In this document: piece after piece, positions 46,648 to 58,744 of the stretch | How positions within the stretch are numbered: the stretch's first letter is position 1 | Layout: each line of letters starts with the position of its first letter | DNA from: Spirometra erinaceieuropaei | Taxonomy: Eukaryota > Platyhelminthes > Cestoda > Diphyllobothriidea > Diphyllobothriidae | Direction of reading: 5' to 3' | Length of the DNA stretch: 64,000 bases | Assembly (NCBI GenBank): GCA_902702965.1 | Contig: CACRXP010000009.1 | Coordinates: 890,442-954,441 of the forward strand | The notes under the pieces: model-generated | Database searches by the model: none | What the model was told of the DNA's origin: nothing | What the model saw: only the letters and a program-made list of their open reading frames with translations | Made by a program: the position numbers and the translations under genes

Positions 46648-47359
46648 TAGTTCTAGTGGTGGTGGTTGTGGTGCTCGCACGTGCAGGCCAATCAACAGCC
46701 GGCCGGATATTCACGATTTTCTGACATGAGACTTGCCATGCATAGAACAGACAATTTATGACTAACACGTCAGAGTCCACAGTACTCCAAAACCGTTAGG
46801 TGCCAATTAAATAAGGCAGTCTTTAGCGCATTTGACATCAGCTGGCAGAATAAATAAGTTGTTTGCCGGACTAGTTCTCGCTCTCTCTCTCACCCCATCC
46901 GGCTGAAGGTAGCACATACCGGTGTCTAGTAATCCATCCCCATCCCCTACCAACTTTGTCCTCGGGTCATCTTGTTTGAATCTTGATCAGAAAAGACTGG
47001 CACAGGAAAATCTGTGGCATTCTGTCCTCGTGGCTATTAAGCCACTGAACGACTGGACGGCCACGCTGACTGTGCACGACCCAGCCACTGGCGTGACAAC
47101 AGCTTGATTCCAATCAGCTTTGCAGACAGACATAGACCAGTCGCACGCACTCACCTCACGCCGTGGTTACCAACAGCGGCACTCGTTGCCGCCGATATCT
47201 TAGTCGCTTCTACACGCCCTGCTGAAGTAGAACCTCTTTTATTTAAGAACGTCTTCATAGTCAGCCATCACGCCTCGACAGGCCCACGACTACCTTTTAC
47301 CTGCTTAACTGCAAACAGTGAAATACATCGCTACATGGGACACTTCAGAAGACGAAGAT

Positions 47360-48060
47360 GTGATCACTGGAACAAGACATTTATTGGCCTGACGTTTCGG
47401 ATTCTTACTCGAATCCAGCCTCAGAGATAGTCGCAGATAAGAGTAATGGTAGCACAAGGAGTGCAGTATTTATAGCACGTGGCTGCCGTGGGACCATATG
47501 CGCACTGTAATTAACAGCTCTCGCAATCACCGCTGGGGTCTTAATTGATGCGGTGATAACTTGCTAGTCCGAGTCCGAGTCGTAAATGGCCGTGCTTTCG
47601 TCATGCGTGCTGGATGCTGGTGTGACGATTGCTCGGCAAATGGGGTCACTGTCACTGGGATATTTGCTCGCCCGCGCCCTCCCCACGTGGCTGATTCCTC
47701 TGCCCAGGGAACCCAGGGAAAATCTCAGCACGGAATATGGTACCGCGAAATCATTGCGCTTGTTGATGGATTGCGGTCCTGCGAATCATAACTCGAGCAG
47801 CTCGCGGCTCACGCGGTTGTCACCTCCTTGAGAGGACTTCGGTCTCTTGAAACTTAAAAATATGGCCGGGTCCCGTCGAGTGAGCCGCTATCTGAGAACT
47901 AGAGTTTCTCCGCCTCACTGCTGCCGCGTGCTCGGCAATTCACGTACGGACTAATCTCCCAGTTTCTCCGACGTAGTTGCTTTGTCCGAAACTGCACCAG
48001 ATCCGGTAAACGACTTCAGACGTTTTCTGCCGAGACAGTGGGTCTTTCGGCCTCAGGCCA
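47360..48060 (-). mobile_element. PLE-A, inverted copy with GIY-YIG remains
   Basis: Minus strand: the tail with GAAACGTCAGGCC at about 47395, then upstream the conserved NNN block and, near 47950-48010, codons for a CSFGQSNYVGETGRL-like stretch, the GIY-YIG core. Frames are broken. Intronic, same strand as the host gene. Confidence 0.75.
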
Positions 48061-48769
48061 ATAAATTACTTGTTTCATTGATCACAGCTTCGTCTTCTGA
48101 ACTGCTACCTGGAACTCGCCTGTTCGCTTCTATCATCAATGGGACCCGTGGTTTCTATATCTAAGCATGTCCTATTTACTTTTAGTCTAACGGACTCCTA
48201 CGCAACTTACCTACTTAACCTGAGCTTTAAAAGACCATTTTTTTCATAAATTAACTGAACTCACTCTGTTTCTTCACCTCTTTTATGCAGCAACGATCTA
48301 AAAAGAGGATTGTTGGAAAAATGTATAAGATACTCTTTGTTGACTAGTTAAAAACGGGTATTAGCTGTAAAATGGTATAAGTGTACAACAAAAGTACCAG
48401 AGTCTCGTGTTATTTATTGTTTAAACGAGTTCACAATAAAGGCAAAAGACCTGATTTCGGAGGACTGTCATCGTCACTCATAATCCATGTAAAATCACAC
48501 CATATCTGTATACACGCTGTTATATTCCCCCTTGACTGTGACAGCAATAGAAACCCCAGTTGAACTATATTATTTTAACGTGTCTACTTATGTGGTTTAG
48601 GTAACATGACATATATTGACTATAATCCCCGAGGCCATGTGTTAGTAGCATGGCACTCTAAGAACGTATAAGTAAAAGTTTAAGCCATTTAAGTAGCAAG
48701 GAGGTCGGGCACAGGAACTTGGAACCGGTAATTTAAACTGTCTTGTGCCAACTTCCAGAGATTTTGGGG

Positions 48770-48845
48770 TTAAAGTTGGGGTCCAGGGTTAAGTTTAAGA
48801 TAAGGGTTAGGATTTAGCTAGGGTTGGTGTCGGCGTTTGAGTTGG
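48770..48845 (+). repeat. Degenerate telomere-like tract
   Basis: TTGGGGTTAAAGTTGGGG, AGGGTTAAG, AAGGGTTAGG and TAGGGTTGG words, irregularly spaced, ending GACACGGGAAT as also found near 33970. Confidence 0.5.
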
Positions 48846-49498
48846 GACACGGGAATACGCACCTTTCCTTAGACTGAGGGCAAGACCATCTGCGTTACAG
48901 GGTGGATATTCCTCTTTTCGCGTCTAACCTTAAAAACCTTATCTGCGCCGAATGCAATCAACAGCCAAAATCCTCGTAAGTTGAGCGTCTTAGTCAAAGA
49001 CGTTCAGAGATTGCTACTAATGTGTATATCGAGCTACCTAAATCAAACAAGTAGATGTGATATTGAGATGTAGTTCTTGACGTTGGGAGTTGGTATTCCC
49101 GTGTCATATGGAATGCGAATACCATACTATATTTGCTAACAACAATATTAGGCTCGGTACTTACGTAGGAATCTAGAGCTGACAAAAACTCAGCAGTGGG
49201 ACTTGCTGATAGTGTGTTTTTAGCGGGACACCAAACTATAGTGTGCGGTTGGACTGTGCAAGAAATGTCTTACTGTCTGGCTTGTCGAGGAATGTGATTT
49301 AAGGTGTAAAATGCACATGCCCATATGGAGAGGAGCTATTTCATTTAGACTACATATGCTGCACATGGCAGGCCGAGAGAACCATAAACAGAGAATAGTG
49401 AAAGACAACGAATGGCAGCTATCCTTATTATTGGAAATTAAATATGATTGCTGAAAAAGCACTACTTAAAAGGAATATGAATAGTAGACACCACCTAC

Positions 49499-49760
49499 AG
49501 GGAGCTGTTGTGCAAGGGCACGTAGGAGGCGTTTGCCTCGGTAAGACGACATCTTTCCGAGCGGAACGAAAAGGCGGTGGCTTTCTTCTGGTCATGGGCG
49601 TCCCAGTAGAGGCTGAACTCGACGTCACTGGTTTTGCAGGTCCCGTCCTGACTGTGCATTCGCAGCTCAATGCCGGCGTTCTTCATTTTGAGTACAGAGG
49701 TGTGATTCCATGCATTCTCGCAGTTTACTGAGTCATCAGAGCAGCCATAATCGTTGAAGG
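49499..49760 (-). CDS. Exon 4 of the giant secreted protein gene
   Basis: Acceptor CATTCCCCACCTAG, donor GTAGGT. Two bases complete a serine codon from exon 3; 86 codons; two bases (CT) carried to exon 5. Product: FNDYGCSDDSVNCENAWNHT, KNAGIELRMHSQDGTCKTSD, VEFSLYWDAHDQKKATAF. A stop immediately past the donor rules out read-through. Four cysteines and two sequons suggest a disulphide-bonded extracellular module. Confidence 0.92.
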
Positions 49761-50984
49761 CTAGGTGGGGAATGCAATGACAAGCACACAAAACAGTCAA
49801 TCTGTCACGGTAGCAGTAGGATGTAAAACCCCACGTGGCCGGCAACTCCAACATGTTCACTAAAATTCCATGTGACTCCAAACATCACTTGTTATTCATC
49901 ATTCCTATTGGTTGAAATTTTCTGGGCTACCTGACTGAGTGTAAACTTGCCAGCGGTGGTTTATTCAGAATCCGTTATCTTTTGAAAACCTCTTTTTGTC
50001 TTTTTTAAATTATCGCGCTCACTCAGACAGTATAGATAAAACACTTCAAAAAACCCAGTACCAGCTTTGCAAGGATTGGTATCCAAACACTGCAAACAGT
50101 GTTGTCGAGAGGCCAGAAAAGTTCATGACACTAACTGCGGAAAAAAACTCTGTGCATCAAAGACCCCTTTCAAGGGAACGCGGCGCATGTATCCCTACGG
50201 AGATACCCTGATCAAGCTGTCAAACGAACTTACTCAGCAGTAAAATTACGGATATTCTTTCCAACTGACGCTACTTTACGCAGAGAAGGACAGGAGAAGG
50301 TGCCATCTCAGACCACCTTAATGTTCATTTTATAACCTTGATTTGGTCCGAATAAGGCGTACAACTAACGGACAGTTTAACCGTCGGAAGGTACTGCAAT
50401 AAGAGAACCATTTACGGAAAACTGTGCTTAGTGACTGGCTTGAGACCTAGGGACCGAATATACGCAAATTCAAGTTAATTAATTCGGAAATTCAGAACGT
50501 GAATCTGAAATTGGAGATATTGCCTACTTTACATGTTTTGTTCAGCAGTAAAAGTGAGAGCTTGTTTTTAAAATCTGTGGATCAAAAACCCTGTAAAATG
50601 CTACGATCCTCCTCAAACCAGCCGTACCTAAACAGACCACACGTCTGCCACATTCTTTTTTCATATGCACAACCGAATAATTCTACTTCAATTCGATTTT
50701 CATCATCCCCTTGATAATGTGCATACTTAGAATGGCTCTTTAATTTGTGACAGTTTGACAGTTCGCCCTCACACCAGTACTATACAAACTTACGCATGAA
50801 GATTTCTAGAGCGGTTTGCCAAAACGTCCGAGACAATCTCTGCCCTGCCTCAATCAGATCCTCTGAGATTTTACGTCGTTTTTGCCACCGATTCCCATTC
50901 GAGGGACGAGAAACGAGATTCTCGGCACTGTGATTCACCCCAACCTCTTTGTCAAAAGTGCCATTAAAGGATACAGAACAGTTC

Positions 50985-51450
50985 GATCGCCGTAACCAAC
51001 GATGCCCACTGTGTGCTCTACAGGTAGGTGAAGCAGGCGCGGGGACTTGTGCGTGAGTTATTTTATAGTGGTAACAGACTTGCATAGCATCTACCGCACT
51101 CTCTCCTCCCCCACCTGGGCTCTGCGTCAAGACAGAGCCAAGAGGACGGGAGGCGGGGTAGGACACAGGTAGATAGCGTGGTCGAGCCCGCACCTTGGCG
51201 TTCCACTCCACAGCCCCTGGCCCATACAGAAACTGACCAGGATTTTAACCAACAGCAAAAATGGGTGGGGACAGGGGTCCCAATGTGAGCGACCGCTGTC
51301 GGAAACTAGGTCCGCCACCGCACCCCGAAATGTTAGTAGTTCTTGTGGTGTACATGCCGACAACGCCTGCCAGAATCAGATATAGCCTTCCTGTTGGTCC
51401 AGCCCATCTACCACGTGGTCCGTTTTTGGAGCACAACACATACACACATG
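50985..51450 (+). repeat. SINE-C, near-complete copy
   Basis: Matches copy 1 from GACTTGTGCGTGAGTTA to the ACACATACACACATGCCCAT region near 51450, including CTCTCCTCCCCCACC and GAAACTGACCAGGATTTTAA. A further fragment lies at 51880-52030. Confidence 0.75.
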
Positions 51451-51879
51451 CCCATCTTCTTCAGTGGCCCCTGGGCAATACAATTGAGACGCCGCTCTGA
51501 CATTCCAAAGGTCTTCATGCATTTTCAAAGTACCCGGTCGTCTTCGTCTTTCGTTGAACGTGCTTTATGGCCCTCTTCCCTCAGGCCTACCGAACTGCCT
51601 TAAAGCATCCAAATGCAGATTTATGAGTGATCCGGCTGCGACTTTTGGAAGGCTGAAACACACAGTGTCCGCCCCAGGTACTAAATCATCGAACAATGAG
51701 TTGTTGCTGTCGTGTTGTGAACAACGATGTGCTAGTGGTTACGGTTAATACCCTATCCAAAGTGCATAGGATCCTTAACTACTGGTTACCATTCGGGATA
51801 TGCATACGAATCGGGCAGTTTTTTTTTAAATAACCGATGGGTATGCATGCAATTTGGCCGTCACAAGCAACGTCTCCTG

Positions 51880-52030
51880 CGTGCCCCATGGAGTGTGCTC
51901 AGCATAGATGACTTTGGCATGAGTTAATTTACGGTGAGGGAGACTTGCACGACATCTAGTTCACTCTCTCCTTCCTTATCCATCTTCCTCCGCTTTCAAC
52001 ACGACGTCAAAATAACAGGGGACATGGGTG
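51880..52030 (+). repeat. SINE-C fragment
   Basis: Keeps GTGTGCTCAGC, CATGAGTTAATTTACGGTGA, GACTTGCACGACATCTAG and CTCTCTCCTTCC. Confidence 0.55.
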
Positions 52031-52226
52031 CAGAAGGCATATAAAAAAACAGGGAAATGTACATCACAGTTAGATAAAAGTAATGATGGAACGGATGTGA
52101 AACGCCTTCCGCAACTCTAGGTTTACCAGCCAAATTGCGATGCCCATGAGTCTTCGTCAGTTGAGGAACTACAGGTCGGCTAATATCGAGGCGGCTTAGT
52201 CAACGTGGGATCATTTTAAGCAGGTA

Positions 52227-53221
52227 CAGTGAGTGACCGATGTCATGAAATGTTGGCTGAAATTCTGAAATGCGTTTTCGATTGGAAAGGTTTGCTTGGG
52301 CGCGGTTGTAGTACTGATTATCTTGCTACATAATCCTACAATATTTCCGACTTGGCAGGATGATAGCCTTTGAATTCATTGCCTCATTATTTCCTATAGA
52401 AACCGAGCTCGGTTAAGAAATGACTAATTGGTAGCATGAATTTTTCCTATTGATTTTCGATGGTCTTGCAAATTCAAATATATTGTATAGAAAATACGAA
52501 TAAAAATATGCTTTCTTCCAGTCGTTTGATAAAGGATCATATTATCTTTATATTTTATACTCTAAGAAGGAGTATAAATAGGTTTTAAGAAGTTTTTAAT
52601 TATGAGAATATTAAATACTGTGTAATGTCTATTCATGCAGCATAGTACTTTTACGTTTATCACTGCTCCTCGTGAAATTTACAACATGAACCGCATCCGT
52701 TGCAAAATTTTATAAACTCTATATAGTATCTTCTTAAAGGCATGGCAGAATATGCGTTTATATTTACGGGGAACGCATGCATCTCGTAGAATGAAATCAC
52801 TAAGCACTGATGCAACGACTGATCAGGCTTTGAATTATCCGTGAATAAGAAAACTTTTTGAAAACCTAATTATACTCCGTCTTCGAGAATAAAATATAAA
52901 GAGGGCGTGATTCTCTATCAAAGGACTGAGTAAAAGCATATTTTATTCGTAGTTTCTATAAAATATATTTGAATTTTCAAGACCATCGAAAATCAATAGG
53001 AAAAAAATTTTTCCTACATAAGTAGTCATTTTTTACCGAGCTCGGTCTCTCAAGGAGTTTAAAAGACAATGAATTCGAAAGCTAACATTCTAACAAATCC
53101 GAAATATTATGGGATAATGTTGCAAAATAATCAGTACTACAACCGCGCCCAAATAAACCTTTCCAATCGAAAACGCATTTCAGAATTTCAGCCAACATTT
53201 TATGAGATCGGTCACACACTG
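52227..53221. mobile_element. F1 foldback element, copy 3 (995 bp)
   Basis: Ends CAGTGAGTGACCGATGTCAT and ATGAGATCGGTCACACACTG, with TA on both sides. Arms of about 400 bases are inverted copies; the centre is near 52690. No frame. Confidence 0.9.
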
Positions 53222-53689
53222 TAATCTGTTTGACAATCTGGAAGTCAGTATAGAGAAGGGGCCTGGATGCAACCGATCGCTAACACTGTGCCGATTTCGA
53301 TTTGACCAGCGGATCCCAAATGTCCCGGTTATGGCTCTGGCTAGCCCGGTCTGCTCCTTTTCGACGATAATATCACAATGTTTCAAGATTGCATGGGTAA
53401 AGGCCGCTGATGTGCAGAAGGCGATCTTTGAAGGGGTTAGAATTGTGCACTTGGTACTGACGATGGTCCGCTGTGTACCTGCCCGTATTTTGAGTTTAAG
53501 CAACCAGGTAACGTGGCGCTTTAAAGTAATAATTGCGTCAGTTTATCTTATTCGGCTGAAAAACGCGAATGAGCCCTCTTTGTTGTTGTAAAAACGCTAT
53601 TCCTTCGTTCCTAACCACCAAGAGAGAGAGAGAGAGCGAATGTTACTTAAAATGAAAATTCCGACGAAGTCAAGGATAACTGGGATGGC

Positions 53690-54250
53690 CGTTCTGGGGT
53701 TATTGGTCTGATTTCTAACCAGCAGGCCATGGGTTCGGGAAAACTCGGGGTTAAATACGGTCAACCGATGACGGCTAATAAACCAGAAATGGTCCTCCAA
53801 GTCTCCCTTGTCTTTTTCGACAATCTAACTCTGCATACAGAAGTATTCACTTTATGACTGCCTCGGGGACTCTGTATCGAGTCTCAAGGCATAACGAGAA
53901 GAAAGCGCCCGCTATCATAATCGGTGAACACCCCTCTAACATTTTTATTGTACTTGATGGAAACGGACAGGGTAACGAGTTCGTGTCTCACTGGTTAGGA
54001 CAGCGAGCGTCTAGCCAACGGGCCGTGGGTTGGAACTCCAGAGGTTATAAACCATAGAGGTTGGGCATGACTAACTGATGACGACAAGTAAGCCAGAAAC
54101 AGCCGCTTCAGTCTCCCTTGTATTCTGTTGGCAACCGAAGTCTGTATACAGCACTAGTCACTATGCTACTGCCCGGGGACTCTAGATCGAACTCCAAAAG
54201 CACAAGGGGGACCGAGTCCTGTAACCGATCGGTTGGCGCACATCTCCCAT
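53690..54250 (+). repeat. S1 repeat, direct tandem dimer (period 309-310 bp)
   Basis: Order on the plus strand: tRNA-like 1, tail 1 (CCGATGA at 53765, GAAA at 53786), head 1 (53870-53960), tRNA-like 2 (about 53970-54045), tail 2 (CTGATGA 54075, GAAA 54095), head 2 (54175-54250). Head-to-head, CTGATGA-to-CTGATGA and GAAA-to-GAAA spacings are all 309-310. The copies differ by many substitutions, so the array is old. A run of AG dinucleotides precedes it (53622-53637). Confidence 0.85.
54069..54113 (+). ncRNA. Hammerhead-like motif in S1 tandem unit 2
   Basis: CTGATGA (54075-54081), hairpin region ACGACAAGTAAGCC, GAAA (54095-54098) and, further on, TTCAGTC for the stem I 3' strand against GACTAA. 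Stem II and stem III have lost pairs compared with the S1 consensus, so this copy is unlikely to cleave. Confidence 0.3.
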
Positions 54251-54327
54251 TGCTTTATTTACCTTCAAAATGATTCCGGATGGGGCACAGGGCTGTATTG
54301 CTTCTTTAATACCTGTTTTTGACTTAC

Positions 54328-54549
54328 ACAGGAGATAAAATGGAAGCAGCCTGCCGGTGTTTTCAAGCAGAAGGTGGTATCCACGGGGTCCCATCTTCCT
54401 GTAGCTCAATTTTACTCCTCTATCGAAGGAAGAGAGATGGGACTGCATCTTCCATTCGTCTGAAGATGGTGCGACCAGGCTGCCATTCAGTCGGGCATTC
54501 CAGGCACCAAACGTTAGAAGTCCATCGAATTCTGACTCATTGTAGTGGC
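54328..54549 (-). CDS. Exon 3 of the giant secreted protein gene
   Basis: Acceptor AATTCTTTTCCTTACAG, donor GTAAGT. Two bases complete a glycine codon from exon 2; 73 codons; one base T carried on. Product: HYNESEFDGLLTFGAWNARL, NGSLVAPSSDEWKMQSHL, GYHLLLENTGRLLPFYLL. Beta-type alternation and two sequons (NES, NGS). The open frame continues past the donor, but there it loses protein-like character. Confidence 0.92.
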
Positions 54550-54784
54550 CTGTAAGGAAAAGAATTTTCGTTACAAAGGTTAATCCAGTGAAGGACAATG
54601 CAGCAGCAGTGGTATTGAGAAATAAGCGGCAAAGACCAATTTTCTGCTCTAATTAAGCATTTTTGCGCAACTCGTGACGTTGACAGAAATGTTGAACTGT
54701 GATTTCAACTAAAGTGGACTACTAAGGCGGAGTTTTTGTATTGAGAATAATGCGGGATAAGATGAGATGATACCGATAAAGTCA

Positions 54785-55050
54785 GGGGATCGAAATGGCC
54801 ATTTCTGGCTTATTAGCCGTCATCAGCCAGCCATACCCAACCCCAAGTGTAGATCACTTGAGATTCGAACCCGGGATCTTTGGTCATGGAGTGTGACACT
54901 CTACCACTGAGCCACGGGCCCGTTGTCCTTTTGGTTGTGGTCGGGGATATCACTTATGACAGATGGTGGCTCACCGATCAGGTTACGGAACATGCTCGTT
55001 CCGTTGTGCCTTGGGGCTCATAGTAAAACCCTCGCAGGCAGTCGCACAGC
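54785..55050 (-). repeat. S1 repeat, minus-strand copy with intact core motif
   Basis: Minus strand: head (54955-55050), tRNA-like part with A box TGGCTCAGTGGTAG and B box GGGTTCGAATC (54850-54930), tail 54785-54845. It keeps the S1 core almost at consensus. It faces a plus-strand copy at 55085, forming an inverted pair. Confidence 0.75.
54789..54832 (-). ncRNA. Hammerhead-like motif in S1, best-preserved core
   Basis: Minus strand: GGCTGG, CTGATGA (54826-54820), C, GGCT-AATA-AGCC, A, GAAA (54805-54802), TGGCCA, TT. The core, stem II and palindromic stem III are all at consensus. The 3' strand of stem I (expected CCAGTC) reads TCGATC, so stem I is lost in this copy. Confidence 0.4.
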
Positions 55051-55084
55051 CACTGGTAGTAGAAGTAGAAGTAGTAGAGTGTCA

Positions 55085-55335
55085 AGCTTCATGACCAAAT
55101 ATCCCTGATTCGAATCTCAAGTGATCCACACTTGGGGTTGGGTATGGCTGGCTGCTGACGGTTAATAAGCCAGAAATGACCGTCCCGGTCTCCCTTGTCT
55201 TTGTCGGTATCACCTCATCTTCTTCGACTACCAGTCCTGCGCAACTGCCTGGGAGGGCTTTAGTATGAGCCCCAAGGCAAAACGGAACGAGCATGTTCCG
55301 TAACCTGATCGGTGGGTGCCTATCTGTCATAATGC
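55085..55335 (+). repeat. S1 repeat, plus-strand copy of the inverted pair
   Basis: tRNA B-box-like region, tail (GGCTGGCTGCTGACGGTTAA, GAAATGACC), linker, then head 55250-55330. Its head is the reverse complement of 54949-55030 (CCGATCAGGTTACGGAACAT and its complement), giving a palindrome with a ~220-base loop. Confidence 0.75.
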
Positions 55336-55339
55336 GGAA

Positions 55340-57749
55340 TAATGCTGTTTCGGTTCTGCCGGGGCGTCGGCTATGAAATGCGCCTCCTTCAGGTCGCCTG
55401 CAAAAACCACTCGTCAAAACAACTACTAAAGTAATATAACTTTCTGCTGCCTTCATAATCGCCAGTAGATTTTATCAAGGCAGCATACACAGAAATGTTT
55501 CGTTTGAACTAAGTTTGCAGAAAATCTTGCGCAATCCGACGCTTCAATTTGAGTTCTGGTGTGCAATTATGAGGCGTTTCAAAACTGCCAAATGTCTGTG
55601 CCTTCCTAACAGCTAAGAGGGATGCGTGAGTATACTTAAGTGGAGAGCGCGCAGTTTGCGGACCCGAAATAAAATTTTTTTGAAAGGTGAAAGCTTGTTT
55701 GTCTACGAGTAAAACAATTGAAGGACACGTGACTTTCGACAAACTGAGTGCCGGACGGCATATTTTTGTGTCTGCCTTGCATAAGAACGTCGACGATCAA
55801 CCACGGAAATTCAGACTTTTTATGTGGCCATTTTAGGCCAGTGTGTCTTTTACAGCCACCGAAATGACACACATTCAAAAGCTGGCCTCATAGCTTTTGT
55901 CACATTATAAGTAGTATTACACTCTCCCATAGACAATCTCTTCTGGCCGAATATTCTGGAATTTCAGCCTACCTCTTCTGCAATAGGTCACGTACCGTAG
56001 AAAATCAGAAACAGACATCCCAATCGACATGTTCTGCCGAAATGAGTAGAAGGCTCGGTGATTGCGACCTCTGAATTATTGACTTTCGCCAGCCGATCAC
56101 AACCCATCCCACGGCATCTAACCTTGCGCTATCTCGCTCAGGGTTTAAACTACGGCTCTCTGTCGACGGTAACAAAATCACATAAGGTTATCCCATTCTG
56201 AGCTATTCTTGCTCGCAATGAAACGCATATCGTGGACCGTCCATCTGAGCTCAGACATGAAGTCGAACGTCCGTTTTCCTTTCTATAGTCTTAATATGTC
56301 GTCGGTGGCGCCTGCATACCCTTCTGACCAGTCCATCACAACTGAAAATGCCCAAGCACGGTGAAATACATCATGGCTAAAAGATTACCTCTGGTTGGAT
56401 TTAACAACAAAACGATGTATGACATGATTGGAACGGGAAATGGGCATACAAAGATGTAGCCGAACCGTCGACACGGCCATGCTGATCTGATATCCCCCGA
56501 CTTGCTCGTAAAGAGTGGGAAGCCGGTCGTGATTAGTCTGCATGCCCTACTCCTTTATGCTGGGAAGAGTGTTATACACTGGCAGCGGTCCCATGAACGG
56601 CGATTCGCCAAGTCCTAGTAACGCCATTGTAGCCTGATTAGAACGCAAGGGGGCACGAATGCCAGTTGCTTCTAAGACCGCTGTATAAAATACTTGCTTT
56701 GGGAGAGAAGGGCCAAAGATGGCAGTTGGCGACGGTAGAAAGGAGCCGCAAATTAAAGACCAGAGATAAACCAATCCGGTTTGACCACGCCAAAGTTTCC
56801 GCGGTTCGGTCAAATTCATTGGTTAACTGTGTCCTTACATGACTGAGTCGACAGCTAGAAACTTTGCTGGATCTTAAAAAAAACAGATAAACAGATACGG
56901 CCTCAACATGGACCCCACCCACCTGATGCAACTGGCTTTATCCTAAATTCAAGGGGGGTAGGTATTCTCGCATCCCCGACCTAACCTTAATCCTAATCTC
57001 ACCTCAAACTCGAGCATAACCTTGGCGTTAACGCTAGCCTCAACCCTCAACCTTCCCTTAACTCTGACCCCAGTTTCCCTGGGATTCAGTGAAAACCTCC
57101 TTGTATTCCTGGCAAGTGCAGTCCTCATGTCATGCCAATGCCTCTACCAATGACTTAATGAACTGATCGAAATAATGCAAACACTTCTTATGCCAGAAGT
57201 TTGCATGGATGTACTAGGACAGAAATGAAAGTAACGGGGATGAGCAGATCCATAGGAAGGGAGGGTTATTATTCCTGACGACATAAATATAACCGATCTC
57301 ACCCCGGAAATTCACGCTCATATTGTACTACTCACACTTGTTAAGTAAACGTCGGCGTCTGATTATCAACCTCGGAAAGGATACTCTCGACAGGCTCTTA
57401 ACCATATTCATCCCCTCGGTCAACACTGTTTCAGCGACGTTTAGTTGTCTACACCGGACATTCTACAGTGGAAAGTGTTCATCTTACTTGCTTAATAGCT
57501 GTACATACCATAAGGCCGCAGAGAAGGAAAACACGGTTGTATCATACTGTAGCACAATAGGAAGTGTCTCCTACTGAAACGGCACAATATTTAGTCAAAA
57601 GGATATGAGTTTCGATACTTAAACTATTCACGGTTTAGTAAAAGTGCGTCGTGGCTGCTGATCGGGTTCGAGAGAAACGGAGCTCTAAGGCATAATAGGA
57701 CGAGTGATTTCCGTAAAAACGATCGGTAAGAACCTTTCCACCATTATTA
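55340..57749. other. Intron 2 stretch, mostly unrecognised
   Basis: No exon supported. Degenerate CCCTAACC/CCTCAACC-like words lie at 56980-57080 (telomere-like, as at 18285). Minus-strand frames at 56547-56931 are open, but no phase-consistent splice sites were found. Confidence 0.45.
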
Positions 57750-57750
57750 A

Positions 57751-58743
57751 CAGTAGGTGGGCTAACTAATGAAATGTCAACCGAAATTCCAAAATGCGTC
57801 TTCGCTTCGAAAAGATTCATCAAACAGGGTTGTAAAACTAATCGTCGGGCAAAATAATTCTATAATAATTCAGTTACCTCAGGATTCCGACTTTTGAATG
57901 AACTTCTTTCCGGCTTCATGCAAAAACCATACTCTGTAAAACATGACTACTTATGTAGCATGCATTTTCCTCACTGATTTTCGACGCCCTTAAAAATTCA
58001 ATTATATTTCACTGAAAGCATGCGTAAAAATATTCCTTCTTTTGCTCATTCGGCGGAAAATTACGTCTTCCTCAAGTTTTGAACTTGGTGAAAGGGTATA
58101 ATTCGGTTTTCAAAAACTTTCCCAATTCCCGAAAAATTTTGAACCCGACCTGCTGTTACACTTGCACTCAGGGTTTTCTACCTACAAACCGTATATTTTC
58201 CACGTACGGAAACATACATTCCTCTGCGGTATTAAGAGGCAACTATATGGGGTTCATAAAATTTAGCAGTGGATTTGAGTCACATTGTTGACCTTACAAG
58301 CCACATTGGTAAGTGCAACGACAAGAGGTTTTATGAATGGCCATTTCACGATATTAAAAAATCTCACAATTAGAAACTTTTCTAAAACTGAATCATACCC
58401 TTTCTTCAAGTACGAAACTTGAAGAAGAGGTAATTTTCCGCCGAATGAACGAAAGAATGAATATTTTTACGCATGCTTTCAGTGAAATGTAATCGAATTT
58501 TTAAATGCGTCGAAAATCAATGAGGAAAATGCATGCTACATAAGTAGTCATGTTTTACAGAGTATGGTTTTTGCATGAGGCCGGAAAGAAGCACATTCAA
58601 AAGCTGGAATCCTGAGGTAACTGAATTATTATAGAATTATTTTGCCCGACGATTAGTTTTACAACCCTGTTTGATGAATCTTTTCGAAACGAAGACGCAT
58701 TTTGGAATTTTGCTTAACATTTCATGAGTTAGGCCACCTACTG
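57751..58743. mobile_element. F1 foldback element, copy 4 (993 bp)
   Basis: Ends CAGTAGGTGGGCTAACTAAT and ATGAGTTAGGCCACCTACTG. Arms of about 430 bases are inverted copies; this copy and the solo arm at 13855 form one subfamily, the other three full copies another. No coding frame. Confidence 0.92.
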
Positions 58744-58744
58744 T

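Noticed and set aside
56547..56931. Minus-strand frames as a possible extra exon between exons 2 and 3
   Set aside because: No acceptor and donor that keep the required phase were found, and the residue pattern is not like the neighbours.
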